NCBI GenBank assembly: GCA_003697135.1
Contig: RFGC01000019.1
Location: 1 to 64,000, forward strand
Source: Acidobacteriota bacterium
Lineage (GTDB): Bacteria > Acidobacteriota > Blastocatellia > Pyrinomonadales > Pyrinomonadaceae
Direction: 5' to 3'
Length of the DNA: 64,000 nucleotides
The notes below the pieces were generated by a model, which saw nothing but the letters and a program-made list of their open reading frames with translations, was not told the origin of the DNA and searched no databases. Below, piece by piece: positions 27,222-36,907 of the stretch. A program made the position numbers and the translations under genes. How positions within the stretch are numbered: position 1 is the first letter of the stretch; every line of letters starts with the position of its first letter.

Positions 27222-28058
27222 ATGCTTTTACAAACTATCAAAACTGAAGAAACCCTAATAATCGAAACCCCCGAAAGGGTCGAGTTGGAATTTGCTCTCG
27301 CTTCTATCGGAAACAGGTTTATTGCGGTTTTGCTCGACCACACTATCCAAGCTCTCTTAATGATATTAGCCTGGCTCATCATTATCGCCTTGGGTGAAAG
27401 CGATATAAAATTTTTCGAGGACTTGAGTTCAGGGAATTTTTCAAATTGGATATTAGCCATAGGTTTACTTATTTTATTTGCCTTTTTCTCTGGATACTTC
27501 GCATTTTTTGAATGGTATTGGAGCGGACAGACGCCGGGAAAGAGGTTAATGAAGTTAAGAGTCATCAGAGAAGACGGACGCCCGATCAGCTTTTGGGAAG
27601 CGCTTGTAAGAAACATTCTAAGAATAGCTGATACTTTCCCTGGGTTCATAGTTCCAATCTACTCAGTTGGTTTGATAAGCATTTTTTTGAGTAGCCGCGA
27701 TCAGCGAATTGGAGACATTTTTGCAGGCACTGTTGTAATCCGCGAACGCTCTGACCAAATAATGACCTTTGAAGAGTTGGTTTCCAAACCTTTGGACGAT
27801 CCAGCACTGATTAGATACAAAAACAAAGTCGAATTCCAAGCTGATCTAAGTGTCCTAACCAAAGAGGAAGTAGCAATTGTTGAGAATTTCTTGCGAAGAA
27901 GGCTCGATTTAGAAGAAAAGCGAAGAGACTGGATGGCATGGCGCCTGGCTTTACCGCTAATGCGTAAACTCAAACCTGTTTACGACGCAAGCAACTTCAC
28001 ATACGAAGGATTTTTAGAAGAGCTTTTGCATAGATACAAGCAGAGAAATCCAGAATAG
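27222..28058 (+). CDS. RDD-family membrane protein
   Basis: A 278-residue protein. The RDD domain (about 20-165) has three hydrophobic helices, with RVELEFALASIGNRFIAVLLD, YWSGQTPGKRLMKLRVI and SSRDQRIGDIFAGTVVIRE. A polar C-terminal half of about 110 residues follows. Some RDD proteins act in ion or osmolyte transport, but most are uncharacterised. It starts 16 nt after pepP. Confidence 0.85.
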   Translation: MLLQTIKTEETLIIETPERVELEFALASIGNRFIAVLLDHTIQALLMILAWLIIIALGESDIKFFEDLSSGNFSNWILAIGLLILFAFFSGYFAFFEWYWSGQTPGKRLMKLRVIREDGRPISFWEALVRNILRIADTFPGFIVPIYSVGLISIFLSSRDQRIGDIFAGTVVIRERSDQIMTFEELVSKPLDDPALIRYKNKVEFQADLSVLTKEEVAIVENFLRRRLDLEEKRRDWMAWRLALPLMRKLKPVYDASNFTYEGFLEELLHRYKQRNPE

Positions 28059-28109
28059 ACGATTTGAAAATCAACGTTCAGATATGATAGTTTCGTAGAT
28101 TCTTTGAAA

Positions 28110-29075
28110 ATGAAAAGAAAAGCTTTGATAACTGGTGGAGCTGGATTCATAGGCTCTCATCTTGTTGACTTGCTTTTGAAGGAAGGCAACTGGGATGTGA
28201 CGGTAGTAGATAATTTTGACGAATTTTATTCACCTGAAATCAAACAAGCTAACGTCAATCCGCATCTAGAAAATCCCAACTATCGGCTTTACAAAACCGA
28301 TATTTGCGACTTAGAAGGTTTGAAAAAAGTTTTTCAGGAAAACCAGTTTGAGCTTATAGTTCATCTAGCGGCCTTGGCGGGCGTTCGTCCTTCAATACTG
28401 CGTCCTAGAGCTTACGCAAGAGTCAACGTTGAAGGCACGGTGAATCTACTTGAGATGGCAAAGGAATTCGGTATCAGGAAGTTTATTTTCGGCTCTTCTT
28501 CAAGCGTTTACGGAATAAACTGCAAAGTGCCTTTCTCGGAAGATGATAAAATCTCGCTTACAATCTCGCCATACGCATCAACCAAAGCGGCAGGCGAGCT
28601 TTTATGCCATACGTATTCGCATCTTTACGGCATCAAAATGATTTGCCTACGTTTTTTCACTGTTTACGGAGCGCGCCAACGTCCTGACCTAGCAATACAC
28701 AAATTTTCACGCCTGATTTGGGAAGGAAAACCTATACCAATGTTCGGCGACGGCACAACTAAGCGAGATTACACTTACATTGAAGACATTCTTCAAGGCG
28801 TGCGTGCCGCAATTGATTACGATAAAAGCCAGTATGAAATCTTCAATTTAGGTGAATCAAGAACTGTAGAACTCAGGTATCTGATTAACCTTCTTGAAGA
28901 AAACTTAGGAAAAAAAGCCATAATTGAGCAATTACCACCGCAACCCGGCGATGTTCCAATAACTTTTGCCGATATTTCCAAAGCCCGGAAACTTCTTGGT
29001 TACAATCCGCAGACGCCTATCGAAAAAGGAATCAAAGAATTCACTGATTGGTTTAAGGAAGTGGTAAGTGTCTGA
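28110..29075 (+). CDS. NAD-dependent nucleotide-sugar epimerase
   Basis: A 321-residue extended short-chain dehydrogenase. It has the NAD loop [10 protein letters not shown], the aspartate VVDNFDEFY, the catalytic Ser in FGSSSSVYG, and YxxxK in [31 protein letters not shown] and [14 protein letters not shown] resemble UDP-glucuronate or UDP-glucose 4-epimerases. Likely it makes a sugar donor for surface glycans such as those of the two GT4 enzymes in the window. ATG at 28110 is preferred over TTG at 28104. Confidence 0.9.
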   Translation: MKRKALITGGAGFIGSHLVDLLLKEGNWDVTVVDNFDEFYSPEIKQANVNPHLENPNYRLYKTDICDLEGLKKVFQENQFELIVHLAALAGVRPSILRPRAYARVNVEGTVNLLEMAKEFGIRKFIFGSSSSVYGINCKVPFSEDDKISLTISPYASTKAAGELLCHTYSHLYGIKMICLRFFTVYGARQRPDLAIHKFSRLIWEGKPIPMFGDGTTKRDYTYIEDILQGVRAAIDYDKSQYEIFNLGESRTVELRYLINLLEENLGKKAIIEQLPPQPGDVPITFADISKARKLLGYNPQTPIEKGIKEFTDWFKEVVSV

Positions 29076-29081
29076 ATGTTT

Positions 29082-29930
29082 TCACTTCTCACCAGACATT
29101 TTTTCTCCAAGTTCTACGGCACGCTTGTAAGCGGCATAGACAGCTTTTGAAAGGACTGTTCTTAATCCGCCTTTTTCCATCTGATAAATTGCTTCTGCCG
29201 ATGTCCCGCCCGGTGAAGTCACCATGTTTCTAAGTTCCGCTGGATGCTTATGCGATTCCATCGCAAACAAAACCGAGCCAAGCATCATCTCTTGCACTAA
29301 CTCTTTGGCTATTTCCCTTGAAAAACCAAGATGCACACCTGCATCGGTCAATGCTTCCATTACGAGAAAAATGTAGGTTGGACCAGTAGCTGAAAGCGAT
29401 GTTGCCATATCAATCATGTTTTCGGTTTCAACATAAAGCTCCTTGCCAAGTGCTGAAAGCAAAGCTTTGACTTGCTTTCTTTCGTCTTCTGTGACTTTTT
29501 CCGAGCAAGTCCATGCGGTCATGCCAGCCCCGACTTGCGCAGGCGTGTTCGGCATCGCTCGCACAACCTTTTGAGCGTTCAAACCTTTTGAAATCGTCTC
29601 GATTCTTACACCTGCTATAATCGAGATTATTAACTGATGCGGCAAAATAGCTTCTCTCAAATCTTCCAAAACATATCTAATTCTCTGGGGCTTGACACAA
29701 AGAAAAACTGTCGAGTTTTCAGAGTCGGCTATTTTCCTAACCGCTTCGGCATTTTTTTCAAACATGCAAATACCGTATTTTTCCGTCATTTCCTTCCGAC
29801 GCTGTGGGCGCGGGTGACTTCCCACGATTTGATCGCTTGTTACCAAACCTTTGCGCAAAAGCCCCGCAATGATTGCTTCAGCCATCACTCCACAACCGAT
29901 AAAACTCAAATTAAGTCCTTGAAGTTTCAT
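29082..29930 (-). CDS. proC: Pyrroline-5-carboxylate reductase
   Basis: A 282-residue NAD(P)H enzyme for the last step of proline synthesis. The N-terminus LSFIGCGVMAEAIIAGLL is the Rossmann loop. Also seen are VRAMPNTPAQVGAGMTAW, ATSLSATGPTYIFLVMEAL and the signature around LRNMVTSPGGTSAEAIYQMEKGG. It converges with the epimerase (6 nt apart) and diverges from tyrS. Confidence 0.97.
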   Translation of the reverse strand: MKLQGLNLSFIGCGVMAEAIIAGLLRKGLVTSDQIVGSHPRPQRRKEMTEKYGICMFEKNAEAVRKIADSENSTVFLCVKPQRIRYVLEDLREAILPHQLIISIIAGVRIETISKGLNAQKVVRAMPNTPAQVGAGMTAWTCSEKVTEDERKQVKALLSALGKELYVETENMIDMATSLSATGPTYIFLVMEALTDAGVHLGFSREIAKELVQEMMLGSVLFAMESHKHPAELRNMVTSPGGTSAEAIYQMEKGGLRTVLSKAVYAAYKRAVELGEKMSGEK

Positions 29931-29990
29931 AAACTACTGATTTTGCTTTAATGACAACGAAAATTGCAAGCCATTGAAAATCAGAATTTA

Positions 29991-30009
29991 CCAAAATTTT
30001 TGATTTTGG
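29991..30009 (+). promoter_or_regulatory. Hairpin in the tyrS leader
   Basis: CCAAAAT-TTTTG-ATTTTGG is a perfect 7-bp stem with a 5-nt loop, 25 nt before the tyrS ATG. A wider pairing AAAATCA/TGATTTT (29977-30007) is an alternative fold. A T-box does not fit, as the gap is only 104 nt. Confidence 0.35.
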
Positions 30010-30034
30010 CATTTAGCGAATATCATTAAGTTTT

Positions 30035-31270
30035 ATGACGATGCTTTCAAATCTTGCGAAAAACTCTAGTCTAACGATTGATGAGCAAATCGAGTATTTG
30101 AAAAAGGGGGTTGTAGATTTAATCAATGAAGATGAACTTCGACGCAAGCTAGAAAAAAGCTTGCAAACAGGCACTCCGTTGAGAGTGAAACTCGGTGCCG
30201 ACCCGACTGCGCCTGATATTCACCTTGGGCACACAGTCGTTATTCGCAAACTCCGCGCTTTTCAAGAATTAGGACACACAGCCATCTTTTTAATCGGAAG
30301 CTTTACGGGCATGATCGGAGACCCTTCAGGCAAGAGTGCAACGCGCCCACCGCTTTCACGCGAAGAAGTTGAAGCAAACGCAGAAACTTACAAGAACCAA
30401 ATTTTCAAAATCCTCGATCCTGACAAAACCGAAATTCGCTTCAATTCTGAATGGATGGACAAATTCACGGCTGCCGATTTTATTCGTCTTTGTTCGCAAG
30501 TAACAGTCAAACAAATCTTGGAAAGAGATGATTTTGAAAAGAGAATCAAGCAAGAAAAGCCGATTGCTTTGCATGAACTCATCTATCCGCTTGTTCAAGG
30601 CTACGATTCAGTCGCTCTGAAAGCCGATGTAGAGCTAGGTGGAACAGACCAAAAATTCAACCTCATGGTAGGCAGAAGTCTGCAACGAAGCTACGGTCAA
30701 GAACCGCAAGTCATCATGACTACACCGCTTTTGGAAGGTTTAGACGGAATCAACAAAATGTCGAAATCCTTGAACAATTACATTGGCATTACCGAACCAC
30801 CTTTCGAGATTTTCGGCAAAATAATGTCAATCTCTGATGAATTGATGTGGCGCTACTATGAGCTTTTAACAGATTTGCCACTTTCCGAAATCGAAAAGAT
30901 GAAAAATAGCGACGAAAACCCGCGAAACTTCAAAGTCAAGCTCGCAAAACTCATCATACAAGATTTTTATTCGGCTCAGCTTGCAGATGAAGCTGAAGAA
31001 GAATTCAATCGAAGATTCGTCCGTAAAGAAATTCCCGACGATATAGAGGAAAAGGCTGTCTCATCGGGAAAATATCCTCTAAGCGATCTGCTTTTGCAAG
31101 TAGGGCTTGCACCGTCAAAGAAGGAGGCAAAACGTCTCATAGAACAAGGCGGAGTTAAAGTAAACGGCGAGCGCATCTCTGACGTGAAAGCTGAAATCGA
31201 AGTTCACGAAGAGATGGTCTTGCAAGTCGGGAAAAGAAAATTTTTGAAAATCAAACCTTGTGAAAAATAA
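30035..31270 (+). CDS. tyrS: Tyrosyl-tRNA synthetase
   Basis: A 411-residue class I synthetase. HIGH-type motif HLGH is at 63-66 and KMSKS at 241-245. [15 protein letters not shown] and an S4 RNA-binding domain at the C-terminus (about 345-405, [19 protein letters not shown]) are present. The HxGH/KMSKS pair and length fit the TyrZ-like branch. It converges on queD. Confidence 0.97.
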   Translation: MTMLSNLAKNSSLTIDEQIEYLKKGVVDLINEDELRRKLEKSLQTGTPLRVKLGADPTAPDIHLGHTVVIRKLRAFQELGHTAIFLIGSFTGMIGDPSGKSATRPPLSREEVEANAETYKNQIFKILDPDKTEIRFNSEWMDKFTAADFIRLCSQVTVKQILERDDFEKRIKQEKPIALHELIYPLVQGYDSVALKADVELGGTDQKFNLMVGRSLQRSYGQEPQVIMTTPLLEGLDGINKMSKSLNNYIGITEPPFEIFGKIMSISDELMWRYYELLTDLPLSEIEKMKNSDENPRNFKVKLAKLIIQDFYSAQLADEAEEEFNRRFVRKEIPDDIEEKAVSSGKYPLSDLLLQVGLAPSKKEAKRLIEQGGVKVNGERISDVKAEIEVHEEMVLQVGKRKFLKIKPCEK

Positions 31271-31304
31271 CAAATCAATGCTTGAAAGGATTTAGACTTG
31301 CTTT

Positions 31305-31688
31305 CTAATCAATCTGATAAGTTGCAACGCTTGTTGGAGTCTCATAGCATCGAACTTTGTAAACTTGGACTCGCTCGTCTCCAACTCTAGAAGCGACATA
31401 CTCCAAAATAAAGCGAGCTAGGTTTTCGGCTGAGGGATTCAATTCCTCATCAAAAGGCGGCAGTTCGTTCAAATTCCGATGGTCTAAGTATCTGACGACC
31501 TCATCAGCCGCTTTTTTCAGTTCGCCAAAATCAACTAAAAGCCCGATGTTATCAAGCTCTCGACCGCGTGCATAGATTTCAACCTTGTAATTATGGCCGT
31601 GAAGATTCTCGCATTTTCCTTTGTAACCTCTGAGTTGATGAGCGCTGGAAAATTCTCTTTCTATCATTACTTCGTAAAATCCGGGCAT
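31305..31688 (-). CDS. queD: 6-carboxytetrahydropterin synthase QueD
   Basis: A 127-residue zinc enzyme of the PTPS family, second step of queuosine (preQ0) synthesis. Zinc histidines are H17, H30 and H32 (FSSAHQ, NLHGHNY), with C26 as catalytic cysteine. NPSAENLARFI and CYETPTSVATY are the usual C-terminal motifs. No other queuosine gene is in the window. It follows the helicase by 19 nt, probably one transcript. Confidence 0.92.
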   Translation of the reverse strand: MPGFYEVMIEREFSSAHQLRGYKGKCENLHGHNYKVEIYARGRELDNIGLLVDFGELKKAADEVVRYLDHRNLNELPPFDEELNPSAENLARFILEYVASRVGDERVQVYKVRCYETPTSVATYQID

Positions 31689-31707
31689 AGGTCATTTGCT
31701 AGAAACG

Positions 31708-33711
31708 CTAGAAGCTTGCCAGAAATTCCTCTACATCTTTCAATTTTGACGTAATTTTCATTTTAGGTAAAGACTGCAAGAATTTCCTGCCATAAGGTTT
31801 TGTCAAAATTCGTGCATCTAGAATAGCGATTACGCCTTTGTCATCTTTACTTCTTATCAATCTTCCTATGCCTTGCTTTAGCGTGATAATGGCTTGCGGG
31901 ACGGAGTATTCGTAGAAGGGATCGCCGCCGTTTTTCTCTATGGAATTTGCTCGTGCGGAAAAAAGCGGATCGGTTGGAACGGGAAAGGGCAATTTGTCAA
32001 TTATGACACAAGAAAGTTGTTCGCCGCGCACGTCAACACCTTGCCAAAAACTCGAAGTAGCGAACAAAACGGCATTAGGCGTCTCTTTGAATTTTTCCAA
32101 AAGAGCGGCTCGCATCATCGAACCTTGCACAAGGCATGGGAAGTTAATCCTAGGTCTCACCATTTCGTAAAGTTTGTTCATTGATTGATTGCTTGTGCAA
32201 AGCACAAATGCATGCCCTTTTGTAATTTCCAAGAGCTTTACAATCTCCTCAACCGCACGCTCGAAATAATCAGGCGAACGCGGATCGGGCATTCTGGCAG
32301 GCAAATAAAGTATAGCCTGCTTTTCATAATCAAAACTGGAAGGCGCCATCAGAAAGTCAGCGTCATTGCTGTTTAGACCAAAACGCTGCTTTATAAAATC
32401 GAAATTTCCATTTGAAGAAAGTGTTGCAGACGTCAAAACTACTGTTTTGACTTTGCTGAAAAGTCTTTCTTGAAGAATCAAAGAAACATCAGTCGGAGCC
32501 GCATTTAAGGCAATAGTTCTCGAGTATCTCTCTACCCAGTAAACCATGTCATTTTTTGCTTGGGTTGAGATCAAAGCTAGATTTTGCCGAATCGAAGAAA
32601 GCCGACGCAAAAGGCTTTCAGTCTCCCCAAGTTCTAACTCGGAAAGTCTTTTTTCTAACCTTGCCAACTCATTATCAAGAAGAAAATAAGCTTCACCAAC
32701 AGGCGTCAAAGAGCGATTCCCAGCCTCATCAATGCTAAAAAATGTTTCCGCAGTTATGGCAATTCGGCTTTCATCGAAAGAAGCACTTCCCCAAAGTCTT
32801 TCCCAAAAATCTTCCGACAAATTCAAAATCTTTGTAGAAAGATTTTCTAACTCACGGCTTTTGTCAACATCGTCTATCGTCAAAAACTCTATGTCTCTTA
32901 TCAATTCTTCGATTTGATGATTTGAGACCTTACAGCCGAAATACTCCGAAGCAATGTCTTCTATCAAATGTGCTTCATCGAAAATAACTGCGCCATAATC
33001 GGGCAAAACTTTCGCATAATCATTGTCACGCAAGCTCAGATCAGCAAAGAAAAGATGATGATTGACGATTACAATATCGGCTTCTTCAGCTTTGTTACGC
33101 ATTTTCGTTATGAAACATTCATCGAAATTTGGACAACTCTGACCAAGGCAGATTTCGCTTCGGGCATTTATTCGAGACCATAGCGGCATGTTTTCGGGCA
33201 TGTTCAATTCTGCTATGTCACCTGTCTCAGAACCGTAAGCCCATTCTTTTATCCGACGGAAATAATCAACATCCTCCATGCTCTCAAAAGATGGTTGAGT
33301 GCTAGCCTTTTTTAGGCGATACAAGCAAACGTAGTTGCCTCGCCCTTTCATGTATGCAACTTTGAATTTTCTTTTCAAAATTTGCTGCAGAAAGGGAATA
33401 TCTTTCTCCATTAGCTGATCTTGAAGATTCTTCGTTCCTGTTGAAATAACTATGCGCATGTTCTTTGTAAGCGCCGCAGCGATTGCTGGGATCAGATAAG
33501 CCAAAGTTTTTCCAGTCCCCGTTCCTGCTTCAACTACAAGATGCTTCTCTTCTTCAAAGGTGCGCAAAACCGCTTTCGCCATCTCGATCTGGCTTGGACG
33601 ATATTCATACTGCTCATGATGAGTCGCTATCAGTCCTTCAGGACCAAAGATTTTCTCTATTTCCTGTGCTATTAGGTCAGCTTGTTCTTTAGTCACATTA
33701 AAATTATCCAT
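31708..33711 (-). CDS. dinG: ATP-dependent DNA helicase, DinG/XPD-like
   Basis: A 667-residue superfamily 2 helicase. Walker A is EAGTGTGKT (61-69) and the DEAH box is VIFDEAHLIEDIA. Cysteines in NYVCLYRL and EICLGQSCPNFDECF have the spacing of the XPD-type 4Fe-4S cluster domain. The C-terminus has SFWQGVDVRGEQLSCVIIDKLPFP and QGIGRLIRSKDDKG. It unwinds 5' overhangs and R-loops in relatives. There is no exonuclease domain, unlike Bacillus DinG. ATG at 33711 is chosen. A longer frame adds 7 residues. Confidence 0.9.
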   Translation of the reverse strand: MDNFNVTKEQADLIAQEIEKIFGPEGLIATHHEQYEYRPSQIEMAKAVLRTFEEEKHLVVEAGTGTGKTLAYLIPAIAAALTKNMRIVISTGTKNLQDQLMEKDIPFLQQILKRKFKVAYMKGRGNYVCLYRLKKASTQPSFESMEDVDYFRRIKEWAYGSETGDIAELNMPENMPLWSRINARSEICLGQSCPNFDECFITKMRNKAEEADIVIVNHHLFFADLSLRDNDYAKVLPDYGAVIFDEAHLIEDIASEYFGCKVSNHQIEELIRDIEFLTIDDVDKSRELENLSTKILNLSEDFWERLWGSASFDESRIAITAETFFSIDEAGNRSLTPVGEAYFLLDNELARLEKRLSELELGETESLLRRLSSIRQNLALISTQAKNDMVYWVERYSRTIALNAAPTDVSLILQERLFSKVKTVVLTSATLSSNGNFDFIKQRFGLNSNDADFLMAPSSFDYEKQAILYLPARMPDPRSPDYFERAVEEIVKLLEITKGHAFVLCTSNQSMNKLYEMVRPRINFPCLVQGSMMRAALLEKFKETPNAVLFATSSFWQGVDVRGEQLSCVIIDKLPFPVPTDPLFSARANSIEKNGGDPFYEYSVPQAIITLKQGIGRLIRSKDDKGVIAILDARILTKPYGRKFLQSLPKMKITSKLKDVEEFLASF

Positions 33712-33770
33712 TCTCGAACAACGATAACTCAAGGTTTTTCAAGAGCTTTTCAGAAACTCCTTCAAAGAAT

Positions 33771-35456
33771 CTACCTTGTTGACGTTTCGGCAGAAATGTT
33801 TTTTTCAATCCTTCTCTCACCGATGATTTTAGAGGCATGAGATATGGGCGGGAATTCAATCGTAACTGTAGTCCCTTCTCCTTGTTTACTTCTGATATTT
33901 ATTGTCCCGCCGTGATCTCGAACGATTTGATAAACTATCGAAAGTCCTAATCCTGTTCCGCCTGTAGTTGAGCTTGAAAAAGGCTCGAAAAGTCTTTCAA
34001 CTTGTTCTGGTGACATCCCGCAACCGTCATCTTGGAAAACTATTTGGACTCTTTGGCTTACGAGTTTGCTAACTGAAACATTTATTTCCCCGCCGTTTGG
34101 CATTGCCTTTATCGAGTTCTGCGCAAGATTCCAGAATATCTGCTTAAGTTGCACCGGATCTGCTAGAACGCAGATTTCTTCTTCCGAAGAAGTGAGCTTA
34201 AAGATATGCTTTTCGGTTACTTCAGGACTGTGACGCAAAAGCGTAAAAGTATCTCTCACAATTTGACAAACGTCCGTTTCTGCTAAGTTACCAATGCGTG
34301 GTCTAGCATAAGCCAAAAAGTCGGTGATAATGCGGTTGAGTCTATCGGATTCACGCAAGATTATCTCCATCAAAGCTAATTGCGAAGATTCCTTTGGCAG
34401 ACTGGATTGTAGAACTTGAATAGCACCTCTGATAGCACCAAGCGGATTTCGGATTTCATGAGCTATGCCTGCCGCAATTCGCCCAACCGCTGCTAAACGC
34501 TCCTTGCGGCGAATGCTTTCTTCCATAGCATAGATTTCAGTTAAATCTTGAAAAGTTATCACTAAACCGCTGATTTCACCGTCTTCCGAGTAAAGTGGAG
34601 CGATGTTGTAACCAACGTGAACAGCAAAGCCTTCGGGAGTCAAAATGTCGGTTTGGAATCTCGGTGGTTGTTCATTCTTCTTCGATGCTATCAAAGACAG
34701 CTCAATGTTGTGTTCTATGCCTTCTATCAGTTCCTTCACATTTTTTCCTTTGACTTCTTCAGCTTTGTAACCCGTTATTTCCTCTGCCGCAGGATTGAAG
34801 GTGTAAATGTTTCCTTGCAAATCTGTTGTAATCAATCCTGAACGAATTGATTGAACAATTCTTTCATGAAGAGCTTTCAAGTTCGCCAACGTCTTTGTGG
34901 CCTCTCTAAGCTCGGAAGCCGAAGCTCTTCTTTCGGCAAGTTTCATCGAGAGCAATGTAACAACAAAAAAAGCAACAATTTGAAAGCCTATCGTTTGAAC
35001 ACTCCTCAGGTTTCCCATTAGACCTGCAAGCGATGGCATTAGCCCAAAAAGAGTTGCAAAAGACATAGATGCATAAAAAAGAACCGATAGAATCGCAAAT
35101 CCCAGAGCTTCTTTCGGTGATAGAAAAAGAGCCGTGATGCTGATTACAACCATGTAAAGAGCCACATAAGGTGAGCCAATATCACCTGTTTGCCAGACTA
35201 ACCAAGTTATCAAAATCAAATCAACAGCGAGCTGTATGCGCGTTTGCCACAGATACTCCGAACTCATTCTGAGCACGAAAAAATAAACAATCGTCAAACC
35301 AACAGAGATAAGAAAGAAGAAAAGTAACTCCTGAGGGAAACTGTCAAAAGACAAAGGCAAATGCCCGCTTTTCCAAAGCCATGCCGAAACTAAAAGCAGA
35401 AATGATACAACAAGGCGACCAACTATTAAGTTTTGTAGCTTCTGTGCAGTATCCAT
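33771..35456 (-). CDS. Membrane sensor histidine kinase with PAS domain, PilS-like
   Basis: About 561 residues. Six hydrophobic helices in the first 195 residues are followed by a PAS domain (RSGLITTDLQGNIYTFNPAAEEITGY), a HisKA H-box (AGIAHEIRNPLGAIRGAIQ) and a HATPase domain (NLAQNSIKAMPNGGEI, DDGCGMSPEQVERLFEPF, GGTGLGLSIVYQIV). This layout matches PilS, which controls type IV pilus genes through a sigma54 activator. No such activator is adjacent, so the partner is unknown. ATG at 35456 is preferred to GTG at 35501: AAGGT lies 5 nt before it and the likely promoter starts transcripts near 35499. Confidence 0.88.
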   Translation of the reverse strand: MDTAQKLQNLIVGRLVVSFLLLVSAWLWKSGHLPLSFDSFPQELLFFFLISVGLTIVYFFVLRMSSEYLWQTRIQLAVDLILITWLVWQTGDIGSPYVALYMVVISITALFLSPKEALGFAILSVLFYASMSFATLFGLMPSLAGLMGNLRSVQTIGFQIVAFFVVTLLSMKLAERRASASELREATKTLANLKALHERIVQSIRSGLITTDLQGNIYTFNPAAEEITGYKAEEVKGKNVKELIEGIEHNIELSLIASKKNEQPPRFQTDILTPEGFAVHVGYNIAPLYSEDGEISGLVITFQDLTEIYAMEESIRRKERLAAVGRIAAGIAHEIRNPLGAIRGAIQVLQSSLPKESSQLALMEIILRESDRLNRIITDFLAYARPRIGNLAETDVCQIVRDTFTLLRHSPEVTEKHIFKLTSSEEEICVLADPVQLKQIFWNLAQNSIKAMPNGGEINVSVSKLVSQRVQIVFQDDGCGMSPEQVERLFEPFSSSTTGGTGLGLSIVYQIVRDHGGTINIRSKQGEGTTVTIEFPPISHASKIIGERRIEKNISAETSTR

Positions 35457-35505
35457 CGAGACCTTAAGAGACCTGCTTGAATCTGCTCTTACTTTTTTCA
35501 CTTAA

Positions 35506-35534
35506 ATTATCAGCATAAAAAAAGGCTTTTACAA
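35506..35534 (-). promoter_or_regulatory. Promoter of the sensor kinase gene
   Basis: On the minus strand -35 TTGTAA (35529-35534), a 17-bp spacer and -10 GATAAT (35506-35511, one mismatch). Transcription would begin near 35499, inside the GTG codon of the longest frame, which supports the ATG at 35456. Confidence 0.5.
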
Positions 35535-35607
35535 ATCGAGTTGCACGCTTTGATTTTTCTCTGCAGTTTATGCTAGAAATTAGAAAACACAAAAATCATG
35601 GCTGGTT

Positions 35608-35889
35608 ATGATCGAAAACGTCATTATAGAAAACGGTAATTTGTCGAAAGTAGGGAATCCTAATGAAGAACTGTTAGAAAACGAATTGTATGAACCGATT
35701 TGGGCAGTTATCACTTTTGACTCCGTAGTAGCCCATCATCTAACTTACGAAGAAGCAATAGCATGGGCAGAAAAACTAGAAAAACAAATGCAAAACGGTG
35801 TTTGCATCGTTACAGACAGCGCTGCAGAAAGAATGGCTTTGCGAGCTAACATTAGTTCTCAGTTGAACGAAGATTTACGAAACGAATAA
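35608..35889 (+). CDS. Small acidic hypothetical protein
   Basis: A 93-residue acidic, soluble protein without signal or membrane segment. I do not recognise it. The middle has the most ordered-looking stretch: YEPIWAVITFDSVVAHHLTY, then EEAIAWAEKLEKQM. It is divergent from the kinase gene and converges on the quinone oxidoreductase. The Shine-Dalgarno is weak, so its reality rests on length and composition. Confidence 0.55.
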   Translation: MIENVIIENGNLSKVGNPNEELLENELYEPIWAVITFDSVVAHHLTYEEAIAWAEKLEKQMQNGVCIVTDSAAERMALRANISSQLNEDLRNE

Positions 35890-35911
35890 GCTCGTTTGAG
35901 TTAGTGGTTTC

Positions 35912-36907
35912 TCAATTATCACTGATAACCAAAACAACTTTGCCGAAATTTTTGTTTGATTCTACGTATTCGTGGGCTTGCATTATTTGGTTCATCTTGA
36001 AAACCACATCAACATTTGGCTTTAACTTTCCGCTTCTAAACAAAGGCAAGGCGTATTCAGCGAATTTTTTAGTAGCCTCTACTTTTTCTTCAAATGAACG
36101 TGAACGCAAAACCGTGCCGATGATTCGCAAACGCTTTGAAAGTGCTACGCCAAGATTGAATTCCGCTTTGCTTCCACCAGTTAACCCCACTAAAATCAAT
36201 CTCCCTTTCAAAGCAAGACTTTCAAGATTCATTTGAAAATAAGAAGCTCCGACTAAATCAATTATGAGTTCAACGCCCTTTCCTGCTGTCTCTGCACGGA
36301 TGATTTCAGCAAAATTTATCTCCTCTTTCATCAAAATAGCTTCATCAAGTCCAAACTGGAAGCATTTTTCGAGTTTCTCTTTTGAGCGTGAAGTCCCGAA
36401 AGTTCGAGCATTTACAGTCTTGGCAAGTTGCAATGCCGCTAGACCAACGCCTGAGCCTACCGCGTGAATTAGTATGCTTTCCGAAGGTTGTAGCTTTCCG
36501 AGAGTAAAAATGGCATCGTGAGCCGTTATAAAAGCCTCTGGGATAGCCGCTGCTTCGATGAAACTTAAGTTTTCTGGGATTTTCATCAGTAAATCTTCAC
36601 GAGAAACAATCATTTCAGCTTGCGCGCCACCTGAAACGATACCAAAGACTCGATCACCTACTCGAAACTTACTAACCTTCTCACCTATGGCTATGACTTC
36701 TCCTGAAAACTCCAACCCTAAAATTCTCTCAGGTGCATCTTTAGGTGCAGGGTAAAGCCCGCGCCGCTGCAAAATATCGGCTCGGTTGATTGCAGAGGCC
36801 ATCACCTTTATTAAAACTTCATCACCCTTTGGCCCAGAAGGCTCATCAACTTCTTCTATCGTAAGATTCTCTATTCCACCGAACTCTCTTACGAAGACTG
36901 CCTTCAT
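35912..36907 (-). CDS. NADPH:quinone oxidoreductase, zinc-independent MDR family
   Basis: A 331-residue medium-chain reductase. The opening MKAVFVREFGGIENLTIEEV, RADILQRRGLYPAPK and GLEFSGEVIAIGEKVSKFRVGDRV are typical of the TP53I3/quinone reductase group. The nucleotide loop is LIHAVGSGVGLAALQLAK. Zinc-binding cysteines of alcohol dehydrogenases are lacking. Its start overlaps the stop of the M14 peptidase gene by 4 nt (ATGA), so the two are translated together. Confidence 0.92.
   Translation of the reverse strand: MKAVFVREFGGIENLTIEEVDEPSGPKGDEVLIKVMASAINRADILQRRGLYPAPKDAPERILGLEFSGEVIAIGEKVSKFRVGDRVFGIVSGGAQAEMIVSREDLLMKIPENLSFIEAAAIPEAFITAHDAIFTLGKLQPSESILIHAVGSGVGLAALQLAKTVNARTFGTSRSKEKLEKCFQFGLDEAILMKEEINFAEIIRAETAGKGVELIIDLVGASYFQMNLESLALKGRLILVGLTGGSKAEFNLGVALSKRLRIIGTVLRSRSFEEKVEATKKFAEYALPLFRSGKLKPNVDVVFKMNQIMQAHEYVESNKNFGKVVLVISDN

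Noticed and set aside
29931-30034. T-box riboswitch before tyrS
   Set aside because: The gap is only 104 nt and no conserved T-box motif or specifier loop is seen; only a small hairpin.
35457-35501. GTG start of the sensor kinase at 35501
   Set aside because: The likely promoter begins transcription at about 35499, and the ATG at 35456 has a Shine-Dalgarno-like AAGGT.
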